NCBI GenBank assembly: GCA_037176705.1
Contig: CM073894.1
Coordinates: 29,900,501 to 29,964,500 of the forward strand
Direction: 5' to 3'
DNA from: Molossus alvarezi
Lineage: Eukaryota; Chordata; Mammalia; Chiroptera; Molossidae
Length of the DNA stretch: 64,000 nt
Positions 25,401 through 36,937 of this stretch are shown here, in pieces (position 1 is the first letter of the stretch; every line of letters begins with the position of its first letter). A program made the position numbers and the translations under genes. The notes below the pieces were generated by a model that saw nothing but the letters and a program-made list of their open reading frames with translations, was not told where the DNA came from and did no database searches.

Positions 25401-27429
25401 CCAGCAGTCATTTTGTTTGTCAAATGGGAAAGGAAATAACCAGGGTTTTCATTTCTTTCAGTTTTTCTTCCTGCTGAATTGATCAGACTAACTAGGTGTT
25501 CATCTCAGAATTCAGGCATTTGTAGGTGGTTTCAGAAGAGAAAACAAGGTCACTTGTACACCATTTCTCTTAGTTGTCCTTTTATTTTCTTCTGCCTTGA
25601 CCATGGGTTGATTTTAAACTTGAATTTGGACCAAAATGGCCCATGAAGGAAACAACAAACGAACAAACACCACGTTGCCAATTTTAGTATTTTTGAAGAT
25701 TAAAACAATGAAAAACACCGGGGAAACATTTCTTCGTATGAAACTAAATTTCTGACTAGAACACAAGGTTTGGGTCCTTTTCTGTGCTGATACACTAAGT
25801 AAACTATTGTACTATATGTACAGAGACATGTGCATAATCATTTAAAGAAGAGTGTAAGCAGCAAGTTTGTTCTAATTTTTTAAAAACTATATCATATTTG
25901 ATTACCTGGCTATTCTGTTGTAGACTTTCTCTCCACTATAGAAATAAAATAGACAATTAGGCCAATATCATGGCTAAATCAGGTAACGCTACTTTCACTG
26001 CCTTAATGAATGAAAACAAAAACATTTTCAAATGACTCACTCTTGACTTTTTCAGAGAGAAACAATATGGGCTCTTCAGGCATTCTGCATGCAGTTATTT
26101 GAAGTTGCGTTAATTTTGTATCAGATAAAGAAAATTACACAAATCCCCCCCAAACCAACACACACAGCACAGCTCCCTGGCTATGTCTCTCGCTAGCATA
26201 TGGTATTCATCATTAGCAGTAGCTGCAGCAGCCACCTCTTTCAGTGGACTGGTGGAAAATAGAGCCCCAACTCAAATCTCTGTCTGCTCGCCATAGCTTT
26301 TTCCAGTTAAATTGGTACCACAATCTGTATGGTTTCATCACTCCATTGGCAGTTTAATATAAACATCTGTTTCCAGTCTTTTATATCCTATCTGAGATTT
26401 ATTCAGTCCCTCTGAGTTATCTGTCCTTTTCTCCTTCCCCACTTATTTCCCTTGACTTCTAAATGATGTTATATTTTCCAATATTTCTTTGGTCTTTTGC
26501 TCTGATGTGTGCATCATTAATGTATTTAATTAGCTTCGTCTTCTTTTTTTCTTTATGAAGCCTGAGCTGTTTGTTTATTATCTATTCCCTCCCTATGAAG
26601 TAGGAAGGTCTTTACCCTCACAGTTCAACTTCCCTTGGAAATAAAGTAACACAACCTCATATTTCAGTGATGGAGGTGATTATTTCATTGTGATTGGCAT
26701 CATAATCAAACTGTGAAGAATTTTATCCAAGCTAAGTGATTTTGTCCACTTTTCACCTATATTTTGCATTTACCATTGTAAAGTGCATAGATTTGAAGGT
26801 CCTAGTGCTCAGAATTCATATTATTTTTTTTCTCTTCTATTAAATTTGTAATGTTGGAAAGTAAGGGCATTATCTGAGAGGTAATAATCCGTGGTAGAAG
26901 CAAAGACCCTGAATCAAAGACAGTAGAATCTTTTAATTCAACTATTGGTTAAATGTCAGGAAATGTCCGGCCCAGAGGTCATTATTATTAAGTCAAAAAA
27001 AGCTTTTATTTTCCTATCTCCTTTTTATTGTCGGAGCTGTTCATAAAGATTGATGCTGTGTAAATCACTAACTGCATGAAAATGGTGGAATTCTGTAAAC
27101 AATTGGCAAGCAGAACTTTGTTCTTATTGTCCCATTAAGCTTAATATGAGGTGTTAAATTTAATGAAATGTGGTGAGTGAAGTGTTATTTTCCTATTGGT
27201 TACTGTAACAGTCATTAACAAGTAGGACACGACTAGTACTGAAAATAGAATACTGTATCCATGACAACACAGAGTTCAGCTTTTCCATTTCCAGCAAATG
27301 GGACAGCAATTACTTAATATTTTTTTGATTTATTAATTTCTTTATAAGTGGGAGTAATGAGAAGACTCTTGAACTGGGCAATAAATAGTCCAAGTTAGCT
27401 AAAAGTTTTAGCTACATCACATATATTAA
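22456..27429. other. About 5 kb without recognisable transposons
   Basis: I see no SINE, LINE, LTR or DNA element here, only short homopolymers. GC-richer patches lie at 24270-24570. Homeodomain-type motifs are dense, for example CATTAATG at 26515-26522 and TTTAATTAG at 26525-26533. The short frames (24271-24564 minus, 24612-24872 minus) have no domain I recognise. Absence of both recent and ancient repeats over this length is consistent with constrained regulatory DNA, but base conservation cannot be judged from one genome. Confidence 0.5.
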
Positions 27430-27550
27430 TTTAGTCATTCATTCATTTCTGTAAACATTAATTGAGATTCTACAAGATAGTAGACATTGAGCATGCAGAA
27501 ATGAATGAAACGCTGTTTTAGCCCACATGTTGTTTATGGTCTAATCAATG
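27430..27550 (+). mobile_element. L2/MIR-like remnant
   Basis: cattcattcatttctgtaaacattaattgagattctac, then atgcagaaatgaatgaaacgc fits the same ancient family as 6800-6960. It directly abuts the MER5-type element. Confidence 0.5.
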
Positions 27551-27735
27551 CAGTGGTTTCCAAAGTAGGGTTTCTGGACAAGCAGCATCAACAGCACTGG
27601 GAACCAGTGAAAAATATGAATTTTCTAGGTCCTTCCCAGACCTACAGAACACACACATGGGCGTGAAGTCTAGTCATCTATATTTTAACAACCCTTCAGG
27701 TGCTTTTTGCACTTCTTAAACTTTGAGAACACTAG
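27551..27735 (+). mobile_element. MER5-type hAT (Charlie) MITE
   Basis: Begins cagtggtttccaaagtagggt and passes cagcatcaacagcactgggaacc, gaattttctaggtcc and cttcaggtgctttttgcac. It ends aaactttgagaacact, the inverse of the start (hAT-type terminal inverted repeats). About 185 bases, as expected for MER5A/B. It is non-autonomous and long dead. Confidence 0.88.
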
Positions 27736-28109
27736 TTGTATGAAGAAATTAAAAACATTTCAATTAATAATACCTGGCTTATGTCCAAAATGATTATCAG
27801 GAGAAACTTTTATTGAAGAGAGTTATAATTATACAGAACTCCAGAGGTTTGATAAATATTTGTCCTTTACAGGTTTATGGTCAAGAAGTATAGGCCATGG
27901 ACTAATTTCACATGATTGATTGAATCCTAATGAAAGTTTTTTACTGAAAACAACTCATTCTGCCCCTCTCTCCTGTACCTATCAATAGCTCCTGTATTTA
28001 TGGATGAATGGCATTGCTACTCAGACATTGTCCCAAATTAGAGAGTCTCCTACCTCTCACTCCACATATTCAACCAAACACTAAAAGCAGATGGTTTTTA
28101 TCTCCCATA

Positions 28110-28442
28110 GTTATCCTTATAGTTAATTTCTTAATTAAGACTCAAAATACCTTGTGTAGATCACAGTATAGTCTCTAAATAAGCCTCTTAGTTCTCAGTC
28201 TAGGATATTCAGTTCATCCTTCTTACATGTTTCCAGGGAGATCTTTTAAAACAAAAATTTTGATCATGTTACAATCTTGTTATGAATCATCTAATGATTC
28301 CTTATAACCTTTTAGATAAAATTCAAACTTTTAGCATGACACAGAAAACTCTCTAGTCTCAAGAATAACTTATCTCCATCCATGCAACCCCTCTCATCAC
28401 TACCACACATTTCTCTACAATCACTCTGAATAAATTATTATT
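28110..28442 (+). mobile_element. L2 LINE fragment, part 1
   Basis: tttccagggagatcttttaaaac, ttttgatcatgttacaatcttg, gaatcatctaatgattccttataacc, tagataaaattcaaac matches the L2 3' region ('tcagatcatgtcactcc...ccagtggcttcccat...aataaaatccaaac'). The element resumes at 28926 after an insertion. Confidence 0.75.
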
Positions 28443-28925
28443 TTTCTCTGGATTCTATTAAAAGCAGAGTCTGAGGCAAGGACCTGGTGGCAGGGAGTTT
28501 ATTTGTGTAGTAGTCATATGAGGAAGCAAGCATGAGGGAGCAGGAATAGGAAAATAAGGCTTTTTTTTTTTTTTTTTTTTTTAGGGTGTATTGCTGAAGT
28601 TCCTACCATGGGCAATAGGGCTTCATTCCTTGAAACCTTTGAGATGCCTGTAATATATCCAGATTGTCAGAATGACAGGAGGCACAGCCAGCCATTGGTC
28701 TACTGGTTGAAGGATAATTTTGAGTGTAACAAACCAACACTTTCAGACTTTGATTGTGAAGAGGCTAAGTAGCCTCTAGTGCTTCCAAGAAGTCTCTGAG
28801 GTGGCCAGTGCTTGAGTGGGATGCTAGCTGTGACTTAGCACAAAAATGTACATTATAGCTGCAGATGAAATCACGGATGGGCCAAAGGCACATGACATCA
28901 GGCAATGAAGAGATGACTCCATTGC
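28443..28925. mobile_element. Unassigned insertion inside an L2
   Basis: About 480 bases separate two collinear L2 pieces. The left edge begins ctattaaaagcagagtctgaggc, ggtggcagggagtttattt. A T22 tract lies at 28561-28582. I do not recognise the family. It may be an old LTR, with the T run as a later insertion. Confidence 0.4.
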
Positions 28926-29300
28926 GTTATGCTTTTGTGACTTTGCATGCATTGTTCCCATGTGCCCAAAATGTCTTCATTGCTGCTTCTCCAAGTTCAT
29001 ATAATAAACTCATACTGATCTCTCAGGTGTTAAGTTTCAGAAATGGAATCTTCCCCTGATCACTAGTATTATCTGGAAGTCTTTATTCTTGACATTAAAA
29101 GCATTCATAGTGGTGCTTTGTCATGCTACATATCACAATGAATGGCATTTACTGTTTCACTGTGCCCCTACAAGTAAAGCACCTTGAGAGCGGGAAATGT
29201 ACTTGCTTAGCTTTTCCTCTATTTATAGTACAATGCCTGAATATTCAAAAACTGGAATCAATATTTGTTTAATAAATGAAAACATGAATGAACAGAAGGA
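28926..29300 (+). mobile_element. L2 LINE fragment, part 2 (3' end)
   Basis: gcatgcattgttcccatgtgcccaaaatg, then caccttgagagcgggaaatg, then ttatagtacaatgcctgaatatt, then ttgtttaataaatgaa is the L2 3' end and continues the piece at 28110-28442. Confidence 0.8.
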
Positions 29301-29340
29301 AATTAAACCCTCAGGCTAATCATTCAAAATATCATTTCTT

Positions 29341-29556
29341 GCCTGACCAGTGTGGCTCAGTGGTTGAGCATCGACCCATGCACCAAGAGGTCACTGGTTC
29401 GATTCCCAGGCAGGGTACATGCCTGGGTTGTGGGCTCGTTCCCCAGTGAGGGGCATGCAGGAGGCAGCCGACTGATGTTCTCTCTCATCAATGTTTCTAT
29501 CTCTCCCTTCCTCTCCCTTCCCCTCTCTCTCAAATCAATAAAGAAAAATAATTTAA
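29341..29556 (+). mobile_element. Ves-type SINE with TSD, sense
   Basis: Starts gcctgaccagtgtggctcag. A box tggctcagtggttgagc, B box ggttcgattcc, CT-rich block, A-rich tail. TSD aaaatatcatttctt at 29326-29340 and aaaatataatttctt at about 29557-29571 (14 of 15). The 79-codon frame starting MAQWLSIDPCTKR is a SINE shadow repeated in other copies. Confidence 0.95.
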
Positions 29557-29599
29557 AAAATATAATTTCTTATCATGTCATCTCTCATTAAAAATCCTC

Positions 29600-30125
29600 G
29601 CTAGCTATACCCTGCTGACACATAATGTCTAAATTCTGTAATTAGCCTTTCCAAAGTTCCTGTAATGTAATTCCAAACTGCTTTTTTAACCTGATTTTCC
29701 ATTACTCCCATTTATTAATTTTTACTCCAGCCACACTGCTGACTCACTATCCTTCACAGTCTTCTAAATCTCCATCCTCATGCCTTGGGACAAACTATTC
29801 TCTCTTTAAAAAAAGTGTCTGTCTCTTACACATATTTTATGCCTAGTTTAAACCCTGTTTTTCTAAAAAGATAAAAACAACAATCCTTCTTGACAGTTCA
29901 CCTCTGGTGGGCATTTTCTCTCCTATGAATTCTTGCATCTTTGTTGTCCACATCGATTACTAAAGTCAATGCCATATCTATGCCATCTACATGCACTGTA
30001 TCTCTTCAAAGAGACTACATGTCATGAGTTCAGTTTCCATGTGTACTCTGTGATGAGACTGTAATTCTAGATATTTTATCCAGTGCTTAGAATGGGCTAT
30101 TGCATATATTGCAAGCTCAATGCTG
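29600..30125 (+). mobile_element. L2 LINE fragment
   Basis: ttgcctttccaaagttcctg-like words, ccagccacactgctgactcac, then gaattcttgcatctttg, then gcttagaatgggctattgcatat follow L2 3' order in diverged form. It may be a further L2 copy rather than part of the 28110-29300 one. Confidence 0.55.
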
Positions 30126-30241
30126 TTTCTTTATGGATAGACAGACTACTCAGACATTTACTTACATATCAGTCATTTCATACACACATGTGACTCTGAA
30201 TACTCACATTAAAACTGCATATTTAAAAAAGCAACAACCTT

Positions 30242-30455
30242 GCCTGGAAATGTGTGGCACAGTGGTTGAGCGTTGACCCATGCACCAAGAGGTCATTGGT
30301 TTGATTCCTGGTCAGGGCACATGCTCAGGTTGTGGGCCCGATCCCCAGTGTGGGGCATGCAGGAGGCGGCCAATCGATGTTCTCTCTCATAAATGTTTCT
30401 CTCTCTCCCATCCTTTCTCTCTAAAATCATAAAGAAAAAATATTAAAAAACCCAC
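30242..30455 (+). mobile_element. Ves-type SINE, sense
   Basis: Head gcctggaaatgtgtggcaca, then accaagaggtcattgg, ggtcagggcacatgctcagg, a CT-rich block and an A-rich tail ending near 30455. The TSD is imperfect (left caacaacctt, right caatagcctt). Confidence 0.9.
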
Positions 30456-32702
30456 AAAACAATAGCCTTGACCCAACTGATAAGGCAAAACAGTTAGATG
30501 TTTGCTCAAAACTTTACCAATCAAAAAGGAAACATTATCTAGAAGTATTAAAAAAAAATTAAAAGAGAGACCATAAAGAGGAGTTATATAACAAAGCAGT
30601 TTAAAAATATCTTCCAGAACAACATAACTTTGCTGAATATAGAAATAACCAGAGAATATAAGTTTGCCGTTGAAAAATTTAAAACACCCTGATAACTCTT
30701 ATTCTGAAATTTATTTGCTTAACACATTTATTGGTTTTATAATGTTTTAATGAGGGAAAGGCAGATGTGATTTAATGATCCTAAAATATAACCAGCTATT
30801 GATTATAGAGATAGAGTATTTTAATTTTGGAAGAACTAAAAACAAGTAAAGAGAGGGATTTTTTATTTTTTAAAATGAAGAACTGAAAGACTGGGGGGAT
30901 AGAAATAAGTGCAGATTTCTACTGTGATACCTTTGTATACTCTCAATTTTTTTTTTTTTACTACTAATACTATGCATTATTTAATTAAAAAATACGAAAA
31001 TTAAAAAAAAAATCTTCCAGATTTCCATCCCTTCAAGAAATGGAAGCATGCTTATGGACATAATAATATTGGCACTTTAACTTTTTACTCTGTGTGAGTA
31101 TTATTTACTATTAGACCAATTATAAAATATGAAAATTATACATGTTTAAATAGATATTGGTTAAATCAATCAATGAAGCTGAACTAACAGACTATGTTGA
31201 ATGATAGGAAAATCATTTGTTAATATTTAATGAATTGAACAGACTTTGTTTAAATGATAGTTTATAAATTTTAATTACAATAGAATTCTTACTTTTTAGC
31301 ACAATATTGTTTTCAGGTTAATTCTGTGTGTTTACTTTTATTTTTCATAGGATAAACTTAAGCAAGAGATTTGCTTATTGTGTATTAGAAAAAGAAAAGG
31401 ATTATAAAAACGATTTCCTTCCCCTACTTGGCTACCTTTCCTCTAATTCTTCCAACATTAATACAATGTTGCTGACTATGTTATGTTGTTACTAGGTTGT
31501 GTCAAATCAAGAGAATAATTGGACATTAAGATTCATCCCCGAATACATTAATTAGATGATTTCTTTATTTCTGTCTTAAGTTACTAATGATTTCCTCTCC
31601 ATAACTAGGGAAATTCTATAGGAACTCATTATCCTTTTGGGATTCTACATCTACTTTAAGATGGTTTTTGGTGGATGTGGTCGTTCTGGTAACAGTAGAC
31701 TCTATATTAAGTTCTAAAAATTATAATTTCTAAAGGAAAGAGTATTATTTAGATTTAACACATGCATTCTTCAGGGGATTATTTCTTTTCAGATGGAATA
31801 TGTTCCACAGCAATGGTACCTGTGGAAAGACATGAGGACCCCATGGCTACTAATATGACCATCAGTCTCAAATGTGAGACTTCACATTATCTCTAAATAC
31901 TGAGTTCTACAAATCTCTCTTCTATGCACTGAAGACATAATTGTCCTTAGCCTACAGGTTATGTGCCTCCCTGTGTTGGGAATTTATTGTGAGCAGGTTT
32001 TTACTCTTATTTATCTTTGTGTTCCTACTGCATTGCCCAGTGCCCAGTGTAGGAGACAATCAATAAATACCTGTTCTCCATAATTAATAAAATCACTTAA
32101 CCTTTTTGAGTTTAGGGGTGTTAAACCAGAAATTATCTGAAGATCTTTCTTATTATAACATCTTTTTGTAGATAGTGAAAACTTTTCAAATAATTTTTTC
32201 AATAAAAACTTTTCCAATAGTTTATTCCATTATCATATCTCAAGTTGCTGTAATTTAATGACATTTTCTACAAATGAAGTTTGACTTTAAACTGATAAAT
32301 ACATTAATCAGATGCTTTATATTTTTCATTGGTACATACGGGTAAAACTTATCAAATTTTAATCTCATAGAACAGGAGCTGAAGGGTTATTGGCACAAGG
32401 AGTTTTTGAACTCACAGATTTGTAATCCAGTAAGAGAAACACAGAGCACACGGATAATGACAGTGTAAGATATGGTACCAGCAACAGGAGGAAAAGATGC
32501 CTCCTCCCAGGAAGAGACAGAACGATGTGGAAACCCTGCCCTGTGAAATGCCTGGAGCTCAGCAATGAAAGGAAGATTTTTGAATGCTCATCAAAGTTAC
32601 TTTGTTTTCAAATAACGTATTCTGAAATTTACCTATAGTAAGTTTGAATTTTCTATATGGTTACTTTATTTTTTCCTGTATAGTGAGTATATATATATTT
32701 CG
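30456..32702. other. AT-rich stretch with one L2-like tail
   Basis: No clear element apart from about 31985-32065. There tttgtgttcctactgcattgccc, agtgcccagtgtagg, caataaatacct looks like an L2 3' end. The remaining sequence is AT-rich without open frames above 70 codons. Confidence 0.45.
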
Positions 32703-32916
32703 TATTGATTTTTTTTTTGAGAGAGAGAGAGGAAGAAGGAGAGAGAAAGAGAGAGAAACATCGATGTGACAGAGAAACATTGATTGGTTGCCTCCTGCAC
32801 ACCTCCTGCAGGAGATTAAGCCTGAAATTTGGGCATGTACCCTGACCAGGAATCAAACCAACAACTTTTCTGTGCATGGGATGATGCCCAACCAACTGAG
32901 CTACACCGGCCAGGGC
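32703..32916 (-). mobile_element. Ves-type SINE, antisense
   Basis: The right end is the inverted head gctacaccggccagggc. GA-rich tract at 32720-32760, T-rich tail on the left. The body contains a small duplication around cctcctgcacacctcctgca. A possible short TSD is gtatagt on both sides. Confidence 0.9.
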
Positions 32917-33376
32917 AAGTATAGTAGGTTTTGCCAAAGAGCTATAAATTAAATGACTCAAATTTTTAATAGAATGGAAACATTTATTGCTTCTATGTAC
33001 TGACCTTTGCCCATAAAGAATTGTTTGTGCTCCTGAAAGCTGTCAAATATTCTGTCAATTTTTATATAACCATTGTAGGTGAAGGCAGAATAATGGATTT
33101 CTTTCAGCACCTCCCTTGAATTGACAAGCAGGATCACTCTGTGTCAAGGACATGTAATTGCTGATTTCTTATTAATAGTAAGTTACAATCTTACAGGTGT
33201 TGTAGTGACTGGTTAGCAAGCAGAAACCATTCAATTAATCTGATGATAATATTTCTCCACTATTTTATTTGACCTGTTTATTTTGGGTAATAAAAGTAGC
33301 ATGCTAAAATAACTCAAAGCAAGTTTAAATTTGGCTACTGGATGAATTCTGTAGACAAATATTATTGACCACAATA

Positions 33377-33501
33377 CAGGGAGTGGAGCAAAAGCAGGCT
33401 TACAGTATGGAAAACAATACAATATTTAATAAATAATAATACAAGAATAAACTCTGTGTTTTGTGTACCCACAACTGTAAGCCTACTTTTGCCACCCTAT
33501 G
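33377..33501. mobile_element. 125 bp mariner-like MITE
   Basis: The left end cagggagtggagcaaaagc.. and the inverse of the right end (catagggtggcaaaagtagg..) share the inverted motif 'gcaaaagyaggcttacagt'. TA lies on both sides (33375-33376 and 33502-33503), as Tc1/mariner elements require. Too short to encode a transposase, so it depended on one in trans. Vespertilionid bats are known for lineage-specific mariner activity. Whether this copy is that young cannot be told here. Confidence 0.8.
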
Positions 33502-33509
33502 TAGAGCCC

Positions 33510-33640
33510 TGGGTATAGAGATAAGGACCAAAATAAACTCAGTTCCTGCACTAAGTATGGGGTTTAAAGTCTGTTAGGAAGACATGTATTAATCAAATAA
33601 TCACAATACATGTGTAATAATATATTTAGAAAAGAATAGC
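33510..33640 (+). mobile_element. L2/MIR-like remnant
   Basis: gccctgggtatagagataagg, aaaataaactcagttcctgcac, gtctgttaggaagacatg belongs to the same ancient 'ggatacagcagtgaacaaaa...ggagcttacattc' family as 6800-6960. It immediately follows the MITE. Confidence 0.5.
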
Positions 33641-33879
33641 TCTAGAGCTATGAACTATAACCGAACAATTTTAGGTGAGCATGTGTGTGTATGTGTGTGG
33701 GTGTTACCACATGATCATATTTGCATTTATAAAGTACTCTGTTGGCACTGCCAACAGTGGATGTGAGGAGACCAGTTAGAAATTTCAGAAAAGACAGCGA
33801 TGCTCATTTAGACTAATTTGGTGGCAGTGATGGTGAGGGCTGACAGGTGACCCAATGACCACTTCAGTAAAAGAGTTAA

Positions 33880-34030
33880 AGGAATTTAAGTATTGGTATG
33901 TATCAAGTGCCTGCAATGTGTCAAATGCTCTTTTAGGTGCTAGAGATACAAAAATGAATACTTAAAAAAAATCCCTTTGTTCAAGAAGCTCCCTGTCTGC
34001 TGTGACATTTCCAAATACAGTCAACCAAAC
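33880..34030 (+). mobile_element. L2/MIR-like remnant
   Basis: tatcaagtgcctgcaatgtg, aaatgctcttttaggtgctagagatac, tgttcaagaagctccctgtctg again follows the ancient 'tgtgccaggcactgttctagg' repeat. Confidence 0.55.
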
Positions 34031-34279
34031 ATTCATATAAGAATAATATAAAGCAGATATTGTCCTGTGATTCATATGCACCATCTTGTGACTTCAGTGT
34101 AATATAACTTCTATCGAGGATTCTTTAAGAATCAACAGAAATAATGCATTGGAAAACACTTTCAAAATATAAATATAAGGTGTGATTAATTTTCCTTTTA
34201 TTAGCTTCTTATTATACTTATCTTAGGCTAATACTTAAATACTTTTTTGTTTCCTGAGTACACGGAAGTTGGGGAGATA

Positions 34280-34929
34280 GCTTAGTTTGCCTGAGCTGAT
34301 ATAGCAAAATACCATAAACTGGGTGATTGGGTGGCTCAAACAACAGATATTTATTTCTCACAGTTCTGGAAGCTGGGAGGTCAAAGGTCAAACTACTGGG
34401 AGATTCTGTTCCCTGTTAGGGAACAGGGGTGGGGGACACTCTGGCCAGCAGACTGTTCTACATATGTCTTCCTTTGGTAGAGAAAGAGTTCTGGTGTCCC
34501 TTTCTCTCTCTCTCTCTTTCTTTTCTTTTTTTTTCTCAGTGTCTTTTATTATTATTATTATTTCTTCATTAATTTTAGAGAGAGAGAAATGGAGGGAGAG
34601 AGAGACGGAAATATTGATGAGAGAGAATATCAATTGGCTGCATCCTGCATGCCCCCCACTGGGGATCAGGCCCACAACCTGGGCATGCGTCCTGATGGGG
34701 AATTGAACCAGCAACCTCTTGGTGCATGGGTCGACACTCAACCACTGAGCCACACTGGCCAGGCTCCCTTTAGCTTTTTATAAGAACAATAATTCCATCA
34801 TGGGGGCTCCACCCTCATGACTTTATCTAAACCTAATTTTCCCCCAAATCCATGTCCATCTACCATCACATTGGGGTTAGGATTTCAACACATGTGTTTT
34901 GGGGAGACACAAACAGTCCATCGGTAACA
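34280..34929 (-). mobile_element. MLT1-type LTR (ERVL-MaLR), antisense, split by a SINE
   Basis: On the minus strand the LTR starts near 34929 with a gactgtttgtgtctccccaaa block. It passes acatgtgttgaaatcc and gtcatgagggtggagccccc, and ends with ccagaactgtgagaaataaat before the left edge. It is an old solo-LTR-like remnant of a non-autonomous endogenous retroviral family. No internal genes are present. A Ves SINE (about 34540-34765) interrupts it. Confidence 0.85.
34540..34765 (-). mobile_element. Ves-type SINE inside an MLT1 LTR, antisense
   Basis: The right end is the inverted head (gagccacactggccagg). accaagaggttgct and a GA-rich tract follow. The left tail is unusual: tttattattattattatt followed by a mixed TC-rich stretch back to 34500. 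TSD not resolved because of the pyrimidine-rich flank (tccctttctc against tccctttagc). Confidence 0.9.
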
Positions 34930-35209
34930 GGAGGCCTCCGGAGTGTGCTGACAACATAACATGCGTGGTAACTTGCTGCTGGGAACAAAGGTGACAACAT
35001 TTGGGCTCTTGAGTTGTTTTTAGGGGCAGTATCACTGTGGTCCCTGCACTATCTTCATCCCCACCCCTCACGGCTGGAATCAAACTAAAACTGGCATAGT
35101 GATTAGTTGACTGAGTCAACTAAACTACAAGTAAATTAAAGTTAGTATTATTTTATGTATTTCAGTTCAGAGTTTTTCAAACCCCTAAATCCTTCCTAAC
35201 TATTCATTA

Positions 35210-35420
35210 TGTAAAATTTTAAACATAAACAAAAGTAGAGAGAACAGTAATAGTAATAATTCCCCTATTTTCATTACTGCATTCAATAATTATTCACTAT
35301 TTAACCATCTCATTTTATCTATTCCTGTTTTATTTTTTGGAATATTTTTAAATAATTTCAGACAAAATATAATTATTTTTACCCATGGATACTTTAGTAT
35401 ATATTTGATCTGATAAGGCT
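35210..35420. mobile_element. Old LINE-1 (L1M-type) fragment
   Basis: aaacataaacaaaagtagag, then cattcaataattattcactatt, then gacaaaatataattattttt resembles the common L1M 3'UTR stretch 'acacaaaagtagagagaatagtataatgaacc...caacaattatcaac'. Orientation not assigned. Confidence 0.5.
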
Positions 35421-35422
35421 TT

Positions 35423-35647
35423 CATTTATTTATATTTTTGTTCAGATAGAGTGGGAGGGAGAGAGAGGAGGAGAGAGAGAGTGAGACATCGACGTGAAAG
35501 GGACACATTGAGTGGTTGCCACCCACACAACCCAACCAGGGCCAGGGACAAACTGCAACTGAGGTACATGCCCTTAGCCGGAACCGAACCGGGGTCTCTC
35601 CGGACCAGAGGCCGATGCTCTAACCACTGGGCAAAACCAGCCAAGGT
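35423..35647 (-). mobile_element. Ves-type SINE with TSD, antisense
   Basis: TSD tgataaggcttt at 35411-35422 and 35648-35659, identical over 12 bases. The body has ttcagatagagtgggaggga, accgaaccggggtctctcc and the inverted head gcaaaaccagccaagg. First of three antisense SINEs in 1.5 kb. Confidence 0.95.
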
Positions 35648-35766
35648 TGATAAGGCTTTTAAAAAATATATATCTACTTCTACTTTGCTAATCAATCTAA
35701 CAAATCTTTATCGTTGGTTTATTCAAATCAGGATTCAACAAGATCCACATACTGTAATGGTCTTTT

Positions 35767-35979
35767 TTTTTTTTTTTTTCTTTATTGATTTTAGAGAGAG
35801 GAAAGGAGAGGGAGAGAGAGATAGAAACATTGATGAGAGAGCGCATTGATTGGCCGCTTCCTGCATGCCCCCACAGGGGATCAGGGCCACAACTTGGGCA
35901 TGTGCCCTGACCAGTAATTGCACTGGCGACCTCTTGGTGCCTGGGTCGACGCTCAAACACTGAGCCACACTGGCCGGGC
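35767..35979 (-). mobile_element. Ves-type SINE with TSD, antisense
   Basis: The left tail is a run of 19 T, then ctttattgattttagagag. TSD ctgtaatggtctttt near 35752-35766 and ctgtaattggtctttt at 35979-35994, one base longer. The inverted head is gagccacactggccgggc. Confidence 0.95.
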
Positions 35980-36708
35980 TGTAATTGGTCTTTTAAAAAA
36001 ATTCTATAAAGGCCTCTTCCTCTCTCCCCCACCCCTCCCTCCCTCATGTTCTTTCATTTTGTGCCATCAATTTGTTGGAAATGACATTCATTTGTCTTGG
36101 GAGGGTCGGACATTCCTTAAGCCAACAGTGAGCTCGTTCCTCTATCTTCCGTTTTTCCTGTGAATAGGTAATTAGGTCTAGGTTTCATTAAGGAGTTAGC
36201 TAAAGCTCTTCTAAAAGTAGGGCTTGCAGCAAGGACCAGTGTCTGTCTGGAAGTGAGTCCATAGAGAACTAAGGGAGTAGGGACAGTAAGCCAGAAAAGA
36301 AGGAAAGACCATTCAAGGTTGTGTGGTCAAGGTGCCTGCTGCTGACTGGAAGGCTCTGTTTTGTGGGGACCTCTGAGAAGCTCAGCAAATACTTCCTAAA
36401 CTTACCACTGGCTCTCCCTCGGATTGGGAGTTTTCCTGGAAGTGATGCGTGCATGCAGTGAGTTGGAACTATTCCCAGAGCTGCAGCCGAGAGCAGAGGT
36501 GGGCAGAGGGATGAGATGGGAGAACTGCAGGTATCTGCTACAACTAGTTTCAGGCTTTTAGTTGAATTTTTTTTCAGGCTAGAACATTTCATACAGCATT
36601 CTGCATAGGCTCTTTGTGTGCTGCTTATAATAACTGGTTACCTCATTTTACTTTAATTTCTTTTTTTGGAAAGGAAGATTCACTTTCTTTATATTGTTTC
36701 ATCTTTTT

Positions 36709-36937
36709 TATTTTTATCCTCACCATAGGACATATTTTTATCTATCTTCAGATAGAGAGAGAGGGAGAGAGGGAGGAAGAGAGAGAGAGAAACTTTGATG
36801 TGAGAGAGGCACATCGAGTAGTTGCCACCCACACGACCCCAACCGGGGCTGGGGACAAACTGCAACCGAGGCACCAAACCCGGGACTCTCTGGTCCGCGG
36901 GCTGACACTCTAATCGCTGAGCCAAACCAGCGAGGGC
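36709..36937 (-). mobile_element. Ves-type SINE with 19 bp TSD, antisense
   Basis: TSD tatattgtttcatcttttt at 36690-36708 and 36938-36956, identical over 19 bases. The tail hairpin tcctcaccatagga (36717-36730) has a mismatch in the stem. The inverted head is gagccaaaccagcgagggc. Confidence 0.96.

Noticed and set aside
29341..29420. Possible tRNA genes from A- and B-box motifs
   Set aside because: The boxes belong to Ves SINE heads. They do not fold as complete tRNAs and they continue into SINE bodies.
29352..29591. Recurrent frame starting MAQWLSxDPCTKR, also at 34388-34753, 35735-35968 and 40753-41013
   Set aside because: It is the translation of the tRNA-like head of the Ves SINE, repeated because the SINE is repeated. 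No selection for a protein is implied.
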